A DNA stretch of 64,000 nucleotides from Epiperipatus broadwayi (taxonomy: Eukaryota; Onychophora; Udeonychophora; Euonychophora; Peripatidae). The translations under genes were made by a program, and so were the position numbers. This document shows positions 25,460-38,652 of this stretch, piece by piece; the first letter of the stretch is position 1; each line of letters opens with the position of its first letter. The stretch lies in NCBI GenBank assembly GCA_028023455.1, contig JAQFVV010013322.1, forward strand, positions 1-64,000, read 5' to 3'. The notes below the pieces were generated by a model. The model was not told where the DNA came from, did not search any database, and saw only the letters and a list, made by a program, of their open reading frames with translations.

Positions 25460-26045
25460 TGTGTTTCATTTTTCATTTTGTGTTATAAATAACATTAATA
25501 AGTTAGTGGATAATTCCAAAAATGTCATACCTATCAAGCAGTATAGTAATGTTGTCTGTCAAAATTTTGTGGATGTATGTTATCATATATATGTAAATTG
25601 AGATGCATTATTGAAAAAAGATTAAAGAAATATGAATTGTTATACAAACATGTGAAAAATAAAAATAATAATGATTTAATGACTACTTCAATTTTCTTGA
25701 ATCATGAAAGGACATGTAAATATAAATTAAAGTTTGATATTGAAAGTGATAAGATTCTTCATAAAGACAGAAACCATGATAAAAGAAAATTGCAGTAGGT
25801 AATTTTAATAAATAGAAATAAAATGAATATAATTAATAGACAAGTTGCTAGTGTTAAAATTTGAAACCTGTGGGATTTGAGTTAATGATATTTGCTTCTG
25901 TTGTGTTTTTGAATTTAATGGTAATTGAGGAAGGTTAAGGAATTAACTAAAAGTACTTATGTGGATTGAAAGAATGTATATAATAGTTAATTACCATTAT
26001 ATTTATTATTTTAATTGTTATTTCAACAGTTTTAATTAATGGACA
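25460..26045 (+). pseudogene. PLE family C GIY-YIG endonuclease fragment
   Basis: Plus-strand fragment homologous to the left copy at 19945-20440. Before the longest frame, NKLVDNSKNVIPIKQYSN and a QNFVDVCYHIYV-like block correspond to the cysteine/YIG part of a PLE nuclease. After a frameshift the 25577-25798 frame encodes KLRCIIEKRLKKYELLYKH, then FLNHERTCKYKLKFDIESDK and HKDRNHDKRKLQ, followed out of frame by INRNKMNIINRQ. The R..L..(H/Y)E spacing and the H....H.FKF pattern fit the second half of the GIY-YIG fold. The glycine of YIG is not seen. The fragment lies between (TA)n tracts at 25436-25456 and 26060-26083, with the 3' tail before the latter. Confidence 0.65.
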
Positions 26046-26059
26046 TTTTATTTGTATTA

Positions 26060-26083
26060 TATATATGTGTATATATATATATA
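26060..26083. repeat. (TA)n tract
   Basis: Interrupted TA run (one TGTG) separating the family C fragment from the five-unit array. Confidence 0.85.
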
Positions 26084-26085
26084 TG

Positions 26086-28014
26086 ACAATAGATGGTGTT
26101 CTACCAAAAACACCGTCACGCGTAGTTTTTTGTTTACATAAACATCATAGCAAGCATTCACTATCTCTAACTTTAATTTCCACCTTCAGATCATGATTCC
26201 AAGCTATTTGCTATCATTAGTGAAGGACAGGAATAAGAAAATTGATCTAAACACAAACTCTGAGCGTTTATGAAACAGTTTCTATTCAGCTTGCAAGTGT
26301 GAATCTTTTAGACACGTAATGTCTTCAAACTCAGCATAGCAAGCCAGATAGCTACATGGGTCTTATCTCAGTTCAGCATCACCACATAGTAGAAGCCTCT
26401 GCAATATATATCATTGCAAGAAATAGCTCAAAGGTACATACAAGCATTAGCAAGTTTTAACTTGTGTTTTTTTGTTTTTCATATATATATAAAACAAAAA
26501 AAACACAAGTTAAAAAACTTGCTAACGCTTGTATTTATGATAACAGATGGTGTTCTACCAAAACACCAACAAGCATAGTTTTCTGTTTACATAAATGTCA
26601 TAGCGAGTATTCACTATCACTAACTTTAATTCCACTTTCAGATCATGATTTCAAGCTATTTGCTATCGTCAGTGAAAGACAGGAATAAGAAACTAGATCT
26701 AAACACAAACTCTGAGCATTTATGAAACAGTTTCTATTCAGCTTGCAAGCGTGGACCTTTTAGACACGTTGATGTCTTCAAACTCAGCATAGCAAGCCAG
26801 ATAGCTACATGGATGTGATCTCAGTTCAGCATCACCACATAGTAGAAGCCTCTGCAATATATATCATTGCAAGAAAGACCTCAAAGGTACATTTATGAAA
26901 AACAAAAAAAAACACAAAAAACTTGCTAATGCTTGTATTTATGATAACAGATGGCATTCTACCAAAAACACCATCAAGCATAGTTTTCTGTTTACATAAA
27001 CGTCAGAGCGAGTATTCACTATCTCTAACTTTAATTCCACTTTCAGATCATGATTTCAAGCTATTTGCTATCGTCAGTGAAAGACAGGAATAAGAAACTA
27101 GATCTAAACACAAACTCTGAGTAATTATGAAACAGTTTCTATTCAGCTTGCAAGTGTGAATCTTTTAGACACGTTAATGTCTTCAAACTCAGCATAGCAA
27201 GCCAGATAGCTACATGGGTCTGATCTCAGTTCAGCATCACCACATAGTAGAAGCCTCTGCAATATACATCATTGCAAGAAGGTCTTGTAGAAGCTTCTAC
27301 TATGTGGTGATGCTGAACTGAGATCAGACCCATGTAGCTATCTGGCTTGCTATGCTGAGTTTGAAGACATTAACATGTCTAAAAGATTCATGCTTGCAAG
27401 CTGAATAGAAACTGTTTCATAAATGCTCAGAGTTTGTGTTTAGATCTAGTTTCTTATTCCTGTCTTTCACTGACGATAGCAAATAGTTTGAAATCATGAT
27501 CTGAAAATGGAATTAAAGTTAGAGATAGTGAATACTCGCTCTGACGTTTATGTAAACAGAAAACTATGCTTGACGGTGTTTTTGGTAGAATGCCATGTGT
27601 TATCATAAATACAAGTGTTAGCAAGTTTTTTAACTTGTGTTTTTTTTTGATTTTCATAAATGTACCTTTGAGGTCTTTCTTGCAATGATGTATATTGCAG
27701 AGGCTTCTACTATGTGGTGATGCTGAACTGAGATCAGACCCATATAGCTATCTGGCTTGCTATGCTGAGTTTGAAGACATTAACGTGTCTAAAAGATTCA
27801 CGCTTGCAAGCTGAATAGAAACTGTTTCATAAATGCTCAGAGTTTGTGTTTAAATCTAGTTTCTTATTCCTGTCTTTCACTGACGATAGCAAATAGCTTG
27901 AAATCATGATCTGAAAGTGGAATTAAAGTTAGAGATAGCGAATACTCGCTCTGACGTTTATGTAAACAGAAAACTACGCTTGACGGTGTTTTTGGTAGAA
28001 CACCATCTGTTATA
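26086..28014. repeat. Five-unit array: three direct then two inverted ~350-430 bp units
   Basis: Units 1-3 (about 26086-26440, 26540-26890, 26945-27286) are direct repeats. Units 4-5 (about 27288-27610, 27670-28014) are the same sequence inverted, with the turn-around near 27288. Shared landmarks are a CACCATCTGTTATCA-type edge, ATCATGATTTCAAGCTATTT, AACACAAACTCTGAG and CATCACCACATAGTAGAAG. Linkers carry a hairpin (best at 26440-26532). Outer edges on both sides are CACCATCTGTTAT-like and abut TA runs. One frame per unit (ending ...FKLFAIVSERQE) is conserved in most copies but broken in unit 1, so coding is doubtful. The family is unrecognised. Confidence 0.85.
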
Positions 28015-28034
28015 TATATATTATTTCTTAATAT

Positions 28035-28690
28035 TCTCACAAATAAATGATGTCATAGTACTCTGGGAGCTTTCATGTAATATAAATATAATAGCTAAAT
28101 ATCTGATGTTTCAGTACAATAACAAGTACCTTTTTCAGAACTTCTTCTTTCTCAAATCATAAGAATGTGTGTGGTGAGATTTAAAATCATTATTTTTTTC
28201 CTTTGTTATCTTTTTCTCATTCTCAAATTTTATTGGCTGAAAAGTTTTAAAAAAATATTTTTTCCTCCAATAGCTTTTTTCAAATATTGATAATTTTCTT
28301 TAAATTCTCTTAGACATTTAAAAAATCTCTATAGCTTCCCTTAACAGTCTCTGGTCATATTGTTCAAATTTTGCCAGAATATAAGTCTTATTAAAATTGA
28401 TGTTATAATTAAATAATTAATTAATTAATTAATCTAATGTGTGAATAAATGGCTGATGAATCAGATTTTTCTCTAACTGTCAAAATATGTTTTACTTTTC
28501 TTACGTTTATTCTATGATTGTTCTGTTCAACGTATTAATGTAAACAAACTCCACATGGAATTTTATATATAAGCAAATTTGGATAGATATAAGCTCCAAT
28601 CAAAATGGTAGGAACAAACTTGTTTAACATGTAAAAAAGTGACCAATCAATCTGTAGTATGTATGCATTGCAAAAAAAAACCCTTTGACT
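28035..28690 (-). pseudogene. PLE family A 3' part (nuclease remnant and 3' end)
   Basis: Read on the minus strand, the sequence runs from an IPCGVC-like cysteine motif near 28570 through SSAIYSHI (about 28450-28470) and ETVKGSYRDFL-like remnants near 28340. It ends in the family A 3' module (CTGAAAA, GGTAC/GTACT stem, GAAACATC) at about 28103-28138. The coding part matches the pair at 58599-59489. Stops and frameshifts are frequent. The 3' end lies next to the TA run that closes the five-unit array at 28011-28022. Unlike other copies here it is single, not an inverted pair. Confidence 0.6.
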
Positions 28691-29227
28691 TTAGTGACAT
28701 TCATCATAGATAAATAGATCATTACTCAATTCTAAATATTTAAAAAATAATTTTTCAGTAACTAGAAAAAATCTGATTATATAATACTTATCTGCATATT
28801 TTAATGTGAATTTTGATAAATCAGCTTATTATACAATTTTATTTAACTTTCTTTGTATTTTTATTTTGTCTAGGTAAAATCTTGTAACTCAATTTTCACT
28901 AACTTTCCAAATTCTGGTCTAGTTAAAACTTGGTATACATATGTATTCCTGATGTCAATACATTTTTTAGAGTTTGAAAACAATTTTACAAAAAAATCAA
29001 ACTTTTAATTTTATATGCTATCTTGATAGTTGTAATGTCTTACTAGTTTTTTTAAAAATTTAAAAGTGAATGATTCATTGAAAATATAATGGTAACACAT
29101 AACACAAACGTCCATTTAAAATTCAATTAAACTGCAATTAAAAATCTTCAAACTTCCAAATATTCTGAAGTAATTATACTATGATCAATAATGATGTTAT
29201 TAAAATATAGATTATTTGTTGCTATAA
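28691..29227. other. Gene-free AT-rich stretch
   Basis: Nothing recognised. Possible continuation of decayed family A PLE sequence without identifiable motifs. Confidence 0.45.
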
Positions 29228-29301
29228 TGATATCATACTATTTACAACTTTCTTAACTACTTTATCAATACTATTTTTTATATCAAAACTTTATTCTAAC
29301 A

Positions 29302-29329
29302 GTTTCGACTGTCTTGCAGTCATCATCAG
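29302..29329 (-). ncRNA. Best hammerhead-like core in the window
   Basis: On the minus strand: CTGATGA (29329-29323), one unpaired T, GACTG (29321-29317), loop CAAGA, CAGTC (29311-29307), GAAAC (29306-29302). Both conserved boxes are exact and the five-pair stem is perfect. The extra T and lack of an obvious stem III/cleavage triplet immediately after are departures from a full hammerhead. Confidence 0.55.
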
Positions 29330-29966
29330 AGCTACAATATTCAAATATATATTTAATACACTTACACACATATTCATATACATAATTAAATACACAAAAT
29401 AAAATATACATTTTAACCTGACCATTATAAATAATCATTTCCCATTTTATTGCTTTATTCTTAAATAATTTCATCTACATTTATTTTATATTACTTTATT
29501 TTAAAATTATTTATTATAATTTTAATTTTTGAAAATTTTGTCAGTTGGGATTTTAGAGATAGAATTGTAAAGAGGTAGGTAATTTTTGTAATGTAAAAAA
29601 TATTTTGTAATGTGGAAAAAGTTAATTGATAATTATAAAATATTTAATAAAAATAAAAAAAAGAATAAAAGTTGATTAAAATTTAAGTAAAAAGACAATA
29701 ACATGTATTAAATAATAGAATAAAAGTTAACGTTTTTTAAAATTATAAAAATATTTTTAAAAAAAAATAAAATAAAGTAATATAAAATAAATGTGGATAG
29801 AATTATTTAAGAGTAAAGTATTCAAATGGGAAATGATTATTTATAATGGTCAAGTTAAAGTGTATATTTTATTTTGTTTTGGTTTATTTTGTGTATTTAA
29901 TTATATATATATGAATATGTATATAAGTGTATTAATTATATAATTATATATTTGAACATTGTAGCT

Positions 29967-29994
29967 CTGATGATGACTGCAGGACAATCAAAAC
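29967..29994 (+). ncRNA. Degenerate partner of the family D hammerhead-like core
   Basis: CTGATGA and GACTG are kept, but the stem partner is CAATC (one mismatch) and GAAAC has become AAAAC, both G-to-A changes. Likely inactive. Confidence 0.45.
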
Positions 29995-30216
29995 TGTTAG
30001 GATAAAGTTTTGATATAAAATTAGTATTGATAAAGTGTTTAAAAAAGTTGTAAATGGTATGATATGTAAAAGTAGAAATCAATATATAGGAAAAAGAAGA
30101 CAAAAATATATTGTTGCTACAATCATAGGAATAAAAATGAAAACAAACAAAAACCAGAAAATTAGATCTACAACTAAGATAGTATATAAAATAAAAAGTA
30201 TATAAAAAAATAACAC

Positions 30217-30290
30217 GTTTTTATTCACATAAATGGATTAAAAGACAAAAATATTAAAAAAGCTTTTAGTTCATTTATGTGAATAAAAAC
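30217..30290. repeat. Perfect 19 bp inverted repeat (hairpin)
   Basis: GTTTTTATTCACATAAATG at 30217-30235 and its exact reverse complement at 30272-30290 enclose a 36-base loop. It could be a remnant of a foldback element. Confidence 0.8.
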
Positions 30291-30299
30291 ATTTCTTTA

Positions 30300-33600
<3,301 letters not shown>

Positions 33601-33812
33601 TGTATATATATATATATTAAAATAAAGTTACTGTCAACAGTAACTGAAATAATCATACAAATATATAAACCATTATACAATTACAAATATCCAGTAACGC
33701 CCTCTGTTTAATCATTTTTAAGTTTACTATCTTTGAAATATAGACTATTAAACAGAGTGCATTACTGGATATTTGTAATTGTATAATGGTATATATATAT
33801 ATATATATATTT
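33601..33812. repeat. Hairpin element between TA tracts
   Basis: ACCATTATACAATTACAAAT at 33668 starts a 44 bp arm ending at 33711. Its reverse complement occupies 33747-33790 with about two mismatches, and the loop is 35 bases. A smaller perfect hairpin, AGTTACTG then CAGTAACT, sits at 33626-33645. (TA)n tracts adjoin at 33603-33616 and 33791-33811. It resembles a small MITE or foldback. Confidence 0.65.
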
Positions 33813-33814
33813 AT

Positions 33815-35550
33815 TGAACCGGGTTAGAATATGTGCATTCGAAACACTGGTCTCTTAGGCAGAGAAGAACATACTCGGAGAGCATGTATGCCCAAACAAT
33901 AGCTATAAAGTATATAACTAGCGTTACATTTCCAGGACATAGCTTCTTCTCGGCTGTTGAGTTCAACACCAAATCCAAAGCACTTTTTTGTTTGTGTATC
34001 AACACGGGCACCAGCTGTTTATTCTAAAAGAATACTAAAAGAATAGACAACGCACTTTGAACAGTGGCCACTAACTCAATGCCTGAATCCACGATTAGCT
34101 CAGCTGTTTGTAATCACTAATAGATTATACTTCATTAGTGGTTAAAAGAATTGATAAAAGAATTGTAAAAGGAATTTATAAAAGAGATTGATAAAAGAAT
34201 TTGGTAAAAGAATTGATAAAAAGAATTGACCGACAAATAAAGTTTAATTTTAAAGACAATTTATTAACTAACATTTATTTACTAAATTTAAACATTTTAT
34301 AATTCTAATAAAAACACACACATATTTTTAAATTAACATTTCTAAACTAGTTTAAATATTCTTGTATATTTTCATAACTGAACACTGGTATTTATCTAAT
34401 TTAACCAATAATATTGATATAAGGATCACGCACATATTAACTCATGCACACACATAAAAATAATAAAGTATTACATAGCATTTGAAATTTAAACACACAT
34501 ATCAATAGTTCATTTATGTATGATATCAAGTTCATATAATTAGACTCTTGGAGGATTCGCACGAATTAATGAAATGCAATGGCTATTACAGTATAAACGA
34601 AAATAAGCAAATGTTTTACCTAGGATTTTGAACGTAGATTTAACACTTTGTTTTCTTCTTGTTTTTTGTTTCTTCCAGTATGAATGGTTCCAGCCAGCTG
34701 GGACATTTCCCTTGATGAGTTTCCTTATTATTCACGATTATTACTATTGGAGACAATTAGATACTGACAGAGATTTTCTAAGTTGTTACGTTGACATTAT
34801 TTCACGGGCAGATCTTGCTGTTTTCATCGGACTTTTTAGGCTGTGGAGAGGCGAGAATTCCCAAAATCTTCTCAACACTGCATTTTGTTTGTTAACTGAC
34901 TCAATTAATTTCTGAACTGTACTACTCAATTACTTTTGTGAACTGATTACTGTCCGATAAAAAAAGGTCTATTTATACCTGCGCCTTGTTGTCTTCGTAA
35001 TATCTCCTGCAAAGATCTGTTGTCAAATTCCAGTGATAATCATTTGATAAACGTGTTTTGAAAGATTGCTTAATTAGTAATATCCATGCAAAAATGTTGT
35101 TTGATATTAATTAATAACCATTGCCGTGTTTTTTAATGATAATCTTCTTTTATTTCGTATACTATTTATTTACAAATCGCACATATATTTTTAATACAAT
35201 TTACTATTTAGTTTTAACATTATTTTTTCTTTAATTAAACTTGAATGAAGAGATTTGTATGTTTTAACTTTTTAAATTATATTTTTATGAATACTAATAA
35301 AAACTCTTTACTTCTTTTTATAACCCTTAGTTTAATTTCTCAAACCAAGACTCCCCCTCCCCCCTTTTGATTAATTAATTGTAGCTTTTTATTTCAAAAC
35401 TAACGCTAGAAAACTATTTGATTTTTATCTTTTTCAAAAACAAACTGAATAAACTCTTCAACATTTAATTTTATGTTTTTCTTTAATGAAAGATTATTTT
35501 AATAATATAATTTTAGATAAAATTATATGTGCCTATATCAATATAGGTAC
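33815..35550 (-). mobile_element. Putative solo LTR, TG...CA ends, between TA tracts
   Basis: The segment between (TA)n tracts begins TGAACC and ends GGTACA, so it has TG...CA termini that are near-inverted repeats (TGAACC/TGTACC). On the minus strand a TATAAATA box at 34977-34970 is followed about 30 bases on by CAGTAATCAGTT, a possible initiator. Composition is less AT-rich around 33830-34020 and 34660-34990. Frames at 33833-34027 and 34628-34915 are not recognisable proteins. Target-site duplication is unclear. Alternatives are a decayed DNA element or unrelated sequence. Confidence 0.35.
34970..34977 (-). promoter_or_regulatory. TATA box
   Basis: TATAAATA on the minus strand in a G+C-richer context, with ATCAGTTC roughly 30 bases downstream as a possible start site. 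Consistent with an LTR promoter. Confidence 0.4.
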
Positions 35551-35572
35551 AATATATATATATATATATATA
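35551..35572. repeat. (TA)n tract
   Basis: About eleven TA units separating the putative LTR from the PLE stub. Confidence 0.95.
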
Positions 35573-35680
35573 ATATTATATTTAATGTTTTCACAGTTGT
35601 ATGATATAGATAAATTATTACTTTTTGACCAGACCATGTGTTATTTTTCATTACGAACTGATATTTTGATGAACATATAT
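35573..35680 (-). mobile_element. PLE family E 3'-terminal stub between two TA tracts
   Basis: AATGTTTTCACAGTTGTATG through ATGATATAGATAAA, ACCATGTGTTATTTTTCATTAC and GATATTTTGATGAAC matches the 3' end of the PLE copy at 52281-52380 with point differences. Only about 100 bp are present, with (TA)n before it and a short TA run at about 35680 after it. This is an extreme 5' truncation of a TA-targeted insertion. Confidence 0.6.
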
Positions 35681-35733
35681 ATATATATAGCTTACAAATA
35701 AGCTGTTAACAAGCTTTGTAGAATAATTCCTTG

Positions 35734-35735
<2 letters not shown>

Positions 35736-35771
<36 letters not shown>
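35736..35771. repeat. (TA)n tract
   Basis: About eighteen TA units. Confidence 0.95.
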
Positions 35772-35774
<3 letters not shown>

Positions 35775-36068
35775 GTCCATATAAATATATTTGACTATAG
35801 ATAAAGGTAGATATCTTCTTTATTGTATAAACAAGATTGCCTTGATAATAGATTGAGATTGTTGATTGTTATTGTTATTGACATTGTTTAGGAGTTGATC
35901 ATGTATTTACATTTATATATACTAGAAGATTTTTATTAGTTCATCTCCAGCATATCACAATCATTCATCGGTGCAAAAATTCAACCATTCTCTCTTATCT
36001 GCATACATATCACAAACAATCTTCACTCATCAGAGAGTGTAATTAGATCACACACTTAAGTCCCCATG
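35772..36068. other. Spacer before the gag locus
   Basis: No feature recognised. Contains a short TTGTTATTG duplication near 35855. Confidence 0.4.
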
Positions 36069-36482
36069 CTGGAGTTGACATAATGATATTTTTCTATAGC
36101 ATCATTTTCATGCATAATAAAGACTGATTTCTATTCATGTATATACTAAACAAAAATACCACCGCTGCTTTCAAATAATATCAGTAGATAGAGAACATTT
36201 TTTTTTAATTTGATTCGTTTTTGCTATCTAATGGAACTAAACTTGTTTGAATATATATTGCAATGTATTTTTTTTAATATATGAATAATATACAGAACCT
36301 ATTAAAAATAATCAATAAATTTTATAATAATATGGAATCTGATTATTGATAAGTTATATTGACTTTTTTGCACATTTGATTAATGGTTAAGTTTTCATAA
36401 TAAAATTAAATTATATAATAATTAAGTTAAAACATTAAATGCTCCATAAAATGATGATATCATGAAAGACAGTAAACTTGAG
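36069..36482. repeat. Direct repeat X, copy 1 (414 bp)
   Basis: Starts CTGGAGTTGACATAATGATA and ends AGTAAACTTGAG. It matches 38252-38652 almost base for base, apart from a 12-base indel near 36345 and a few substitutions. It lies upstream of the LTR and is not itself an LTR, because the primer-binding site follows a different sequence. Confidence 0.9.
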
Positions 36483-36485
36483 TTT

Positions 36486-37084
36486 TGTATACATATGTAA
36501 ATAGAGCCAATAAAGGCACACAATTAATTAAGTGAAAATAGGGGTAATTACAGAGGCGTTTGGTTAATGGATCGGATTATCAAGAGAATTAATAATAAGT
36601 GAAGCCGTTTACACACACGCGAGAAAATGTATTAATACTCCAGAAAGAAAACGAGAGCGGGATTTAAAAGTTGGTGCAATGTGAAAAAGGAGAATTCGCG
36701 CTTTTTCTGGGTTGTTCACGTGGAGTGCTGATGCTGTACGGACTATGATCCCAGGTTCTCGGCGCCTGATGGTTAATCCGGCCGATTAGAGTAAAAGCAG
36801 ACCGCACCGGTCTTAATATTATTTTAAACGCCCTAAGTGGCTCTTACGAGGGATAATTGCATCACCTAGGCAAGGTACTGTGCGTTTTATATTACTGTAG
36901 GCAGAGAAGGAGATTTGAATGTTAAAACTTTAAAGCAGTCAGATTATATATGTATATATGTTAACCAGCTATTGTACTGTTGTTAGTGTTACCAATAAAG
37001 ATTTAGAGTAAATTAGTCGGTGATTCTTATTTCTAATTAAGCATTAATATTTGCGATCGCTCAGCTTCAGCTGAGAATACTGCA
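36486..37084 (+). mobile_element. Putative 5' LTR of the Ty3/gypsy-type element
   Basis: TG at 36486 to CA at 37084 gives a ~600 bp segment much less AT-rich than its surroundings. A polyadenylation signal AATAAA at 36994-36999 lies about 90 bases before the end, as in an R-U5 region. A primer-binding-site-like TGGCGCAGTC follows six bases later. No second copy exists in the window, so the boundaries are inferred from the PBS and the edge of repeat X. Confidence 0.6.
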
Positions 37085-37090
37085 ATTTTC

Positions 37091-37100
37091 TGGCGCAGTC
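37091..37100 (+). other. Primer-binding site candidate
   Basis: TGGCGCAGTC begins with TGG, complementary to a tRNA 3' CCA end, between the LTR and the gag start codon 18 bases later. The tRNA species is not assigned. Confidence 0.55.
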
Positions 37101-37117
37101 TTAAACAACCTTAAAAT

Positions 37118-38266
37118 ATGTCATTAGGGCAGAATAGTATAGGCGAATTCGACGCCAGTAACACGTCCGAATGGCCGTTATATAGAACACAGATCGAGAA
37201 CTTTTTTACATTGAACGCCATTGAGGATAACAAGAGAAAAATAGCGGCCCTAATGTGCTATGGCAGGAAAAGAGTAATCGAAGTTATTCATAAAAATTTC
37301 GAAGTCCCTTTGCCTGAGAAGGTCAAGTACGAGGAAATGATCAAAAAGTTAGATGATCAGTTTAGTCCCCGTCCCTCTCGCCACATAGCCAGATTAACTC
37401 TCCGAAATAGGAAACAATTTAGCGGCGAGAAAATTAAGGATTACAACCTAGCTTTAAGAGAATTGGCCAAAGATTGTAACTATGGTGATTTCGTGGACGA
37501 AATATTAATGGATCAGCTACTCTGGGGCATGGCCGATGATAGGCTCAGACAGCAATTGCTAGTAGAGACGGAGTTAACCTACGAAATGGCCATCAAAAAG
37601 GGTATAGCATATGAGCTGATAGTGGAGCAGACACAAGCTTTTAGATGTAAATCGGATGAAACCACAAAAATGGGGGTATTCAAAACGTACGGAGGAAATC
37701 AAAGCCAAATGAAGTCAAATACTAGTAACGCAAAAATAAAATGTTTCTGTTGTGGCAAAACGGGCCATATTTCAAAAGAATGCAAATGGCAGAAAGAAGT
37801 GTGCTTTAAATGCGGCAAAAAGGGTCATTTGTCACGCGTCTGTAGACAAGACGACAAAGGGAAATTAAAAGAACACCCACACACGCCTCATGATAGGGGA
37901 GGGAAATTTGCAACCACCCATATGATTAAAAATCTAGACGTTAAAAGTATACGTCAGTTTATGATTAAACTTAAAATTTACGGTAAAGAAATAGAAATGG
38001 AAATTGATAGCGGTTCGGCAATTTCCATAATCTCACGGTCAGATTGGAAAAAATTATATGATAAGGCAAACATTGTTTTAGAAAAAACAAAAATTAAAGC
38101 GAGAGACATAAATGGTAACGCACTCAAAATAATTAGACAGGTTAAAGCGCCAATCAAATACAACGGCAAAAAAGCGAACCTACCCCTATATATTGTTAAT
38201 GGTAAAATTAGCCCCATTGTAGGAAGAGAATGGTTTCGCGAGATCGGGATACTGGAGTTGACATAA
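37118..38266 (+). CDS. Ty3/gypsy gag-protease ORF, truncated before reverse transcriptase
   Basis: An ORF of 382 residues. Residues 1-200 resemble retrotransposon capsid (SEWPLYRTQIENFF, RQFSGEKI-type region at 100-106, MDQLLWGMADDRLRQQLL at 131-148). Two CCHC zinc knuckles, each C-x2-C-x4-H-x4-C, lie at 209-222 and 229-242 and would bind RNA. An aspartic protease follows, with active site IDSGSA at 296-301 and GREWF at 369-373. In intact elements the frame continues into RT, RNase H and integrase. Here the last five codons (LELT region) already lie inside repeat X copy 2, where a stop occurs, so pol is lost at the junction 38251/38252. The frame has no internal stop, and its codon composition is clearly G+C-richer than the surroundings, suggesting a fairly young insertion. 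It is unlikely to move on its own. Confidence 0.9.
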   Translation: MSLGQNSIGEFDASNTSEWPLYRTQIENFFTLNAIEDNKRKIAALMCYGRKRVIEVIHKNFEVPLPEKVKYEEMIKKLDDQFSPRPSRHIARLTLRNRKQFSGEKIKDYNLALRELAKDCNYGDFVDEILMDQLLWGMADDRLRQQLLVETELTYEMAIKKGIAYELIVEQTQAFRCKSDETTKMGVFKTYGGNQSQMKSNTSNAKIKCFCCGKTGHISKECKWQKEVCFKCGKKGHLSRVCRQDDKGKLKEHPHTPHDRGGKFATTHMIKNLDVKSIRQFMIKLKIYGKEIEMEIDSGSAISIISRSDWKKLYDKANIVLEKTKIKARDINGNALKIIRQVKAPIKYNGKKANLPLYIVNGKISPIVGREWFREIGILELT

Positions 38267-38652
38267 TGATACTTTTCTATTGCATCATTTTCATGCATAA
38301 TAAAGACTGATTTCTATTCATGTATATACTAAACAAAAATACCACCGCTGCTTTCAAATAATATCAGTAGATAGAGAACATTTTTTTTTAATTTGATTCG
38401 TTTTTGCTATCTAATGGAACTAAACTTGTTTGAATATATATTGCAATGTATTTTTTTTAATATATGAATAATATACAGAACCTATTAAAAATAATCAATA
38501 AATTTTATATTAATATGGAATCTGATTATTGACTTTTTTGCACATTTGATTAATGGTTAAGTTTTCATAATAAAATTAAATTATATAATAATTAAGTTAA
38601 AACATTAAATGCTCCATAAAATGATGATATCATGAAAGACAGTAAACTTGAG
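38252..38652. repeat. Direct repeat X, copy 2 (401 bp)
   Basis: Second copy of the segment at 36069-36482, fused in frame to the truncated protease. It lacks a 12-base block present in copy 1. After AGTAAACTTGAG it continues into unique DNA (AAAATACAATAATT), where copy 1 continues into the LTR, as an empty insertion site would. Confidence 0.9.

Larger units (their letters stand above)
29228..30076. mobile_element. Head-to-head inverted pair of PLE-like 3' regions (family D)
   Basis: Arms 29228-29510 and 29755-30076 are reverse complements with scattered differences, around a 245 bp AT-rich spacer. The outward 3' halves carry a hammerhead-like module followed by AATAAAGTTTTGATA. The minus-strand frame at 29474-29283 ends CSSDDDCKTVETVRIKF because it reads through the module, and it is not protein-like. 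No nuclease or RT motif was found, so PLE membership rests on the ribozyme-like module and geometry. Confidence 0.6.

Noticed and set aside
26086-28014. CRISPR-like or satellite array
   Set aside because: Units are long, few, in both orientations and diverged; there are no short spaced repeats with unique spacers.
34628-34915. 95-residue ORF as a host gene
   Set aside because: No recognisable domain, and it lies antisense to a TATA-bearing putative LTR between TA tracts.
37978-38298. 106-residue minus-strand ORF over the protease region
   Set aside because: Shadow of the gag-protease ORF on the plus strand; no independent motif.
36069-38652. The 400 bp direct repeats as LTRs of the gag element
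   Set aside because: The primer-binding site and gag follow a different ~600 bp segment with its own AATAAA, and the second repeat begins inside the protease frame. The repeats are therefore not LTRs.
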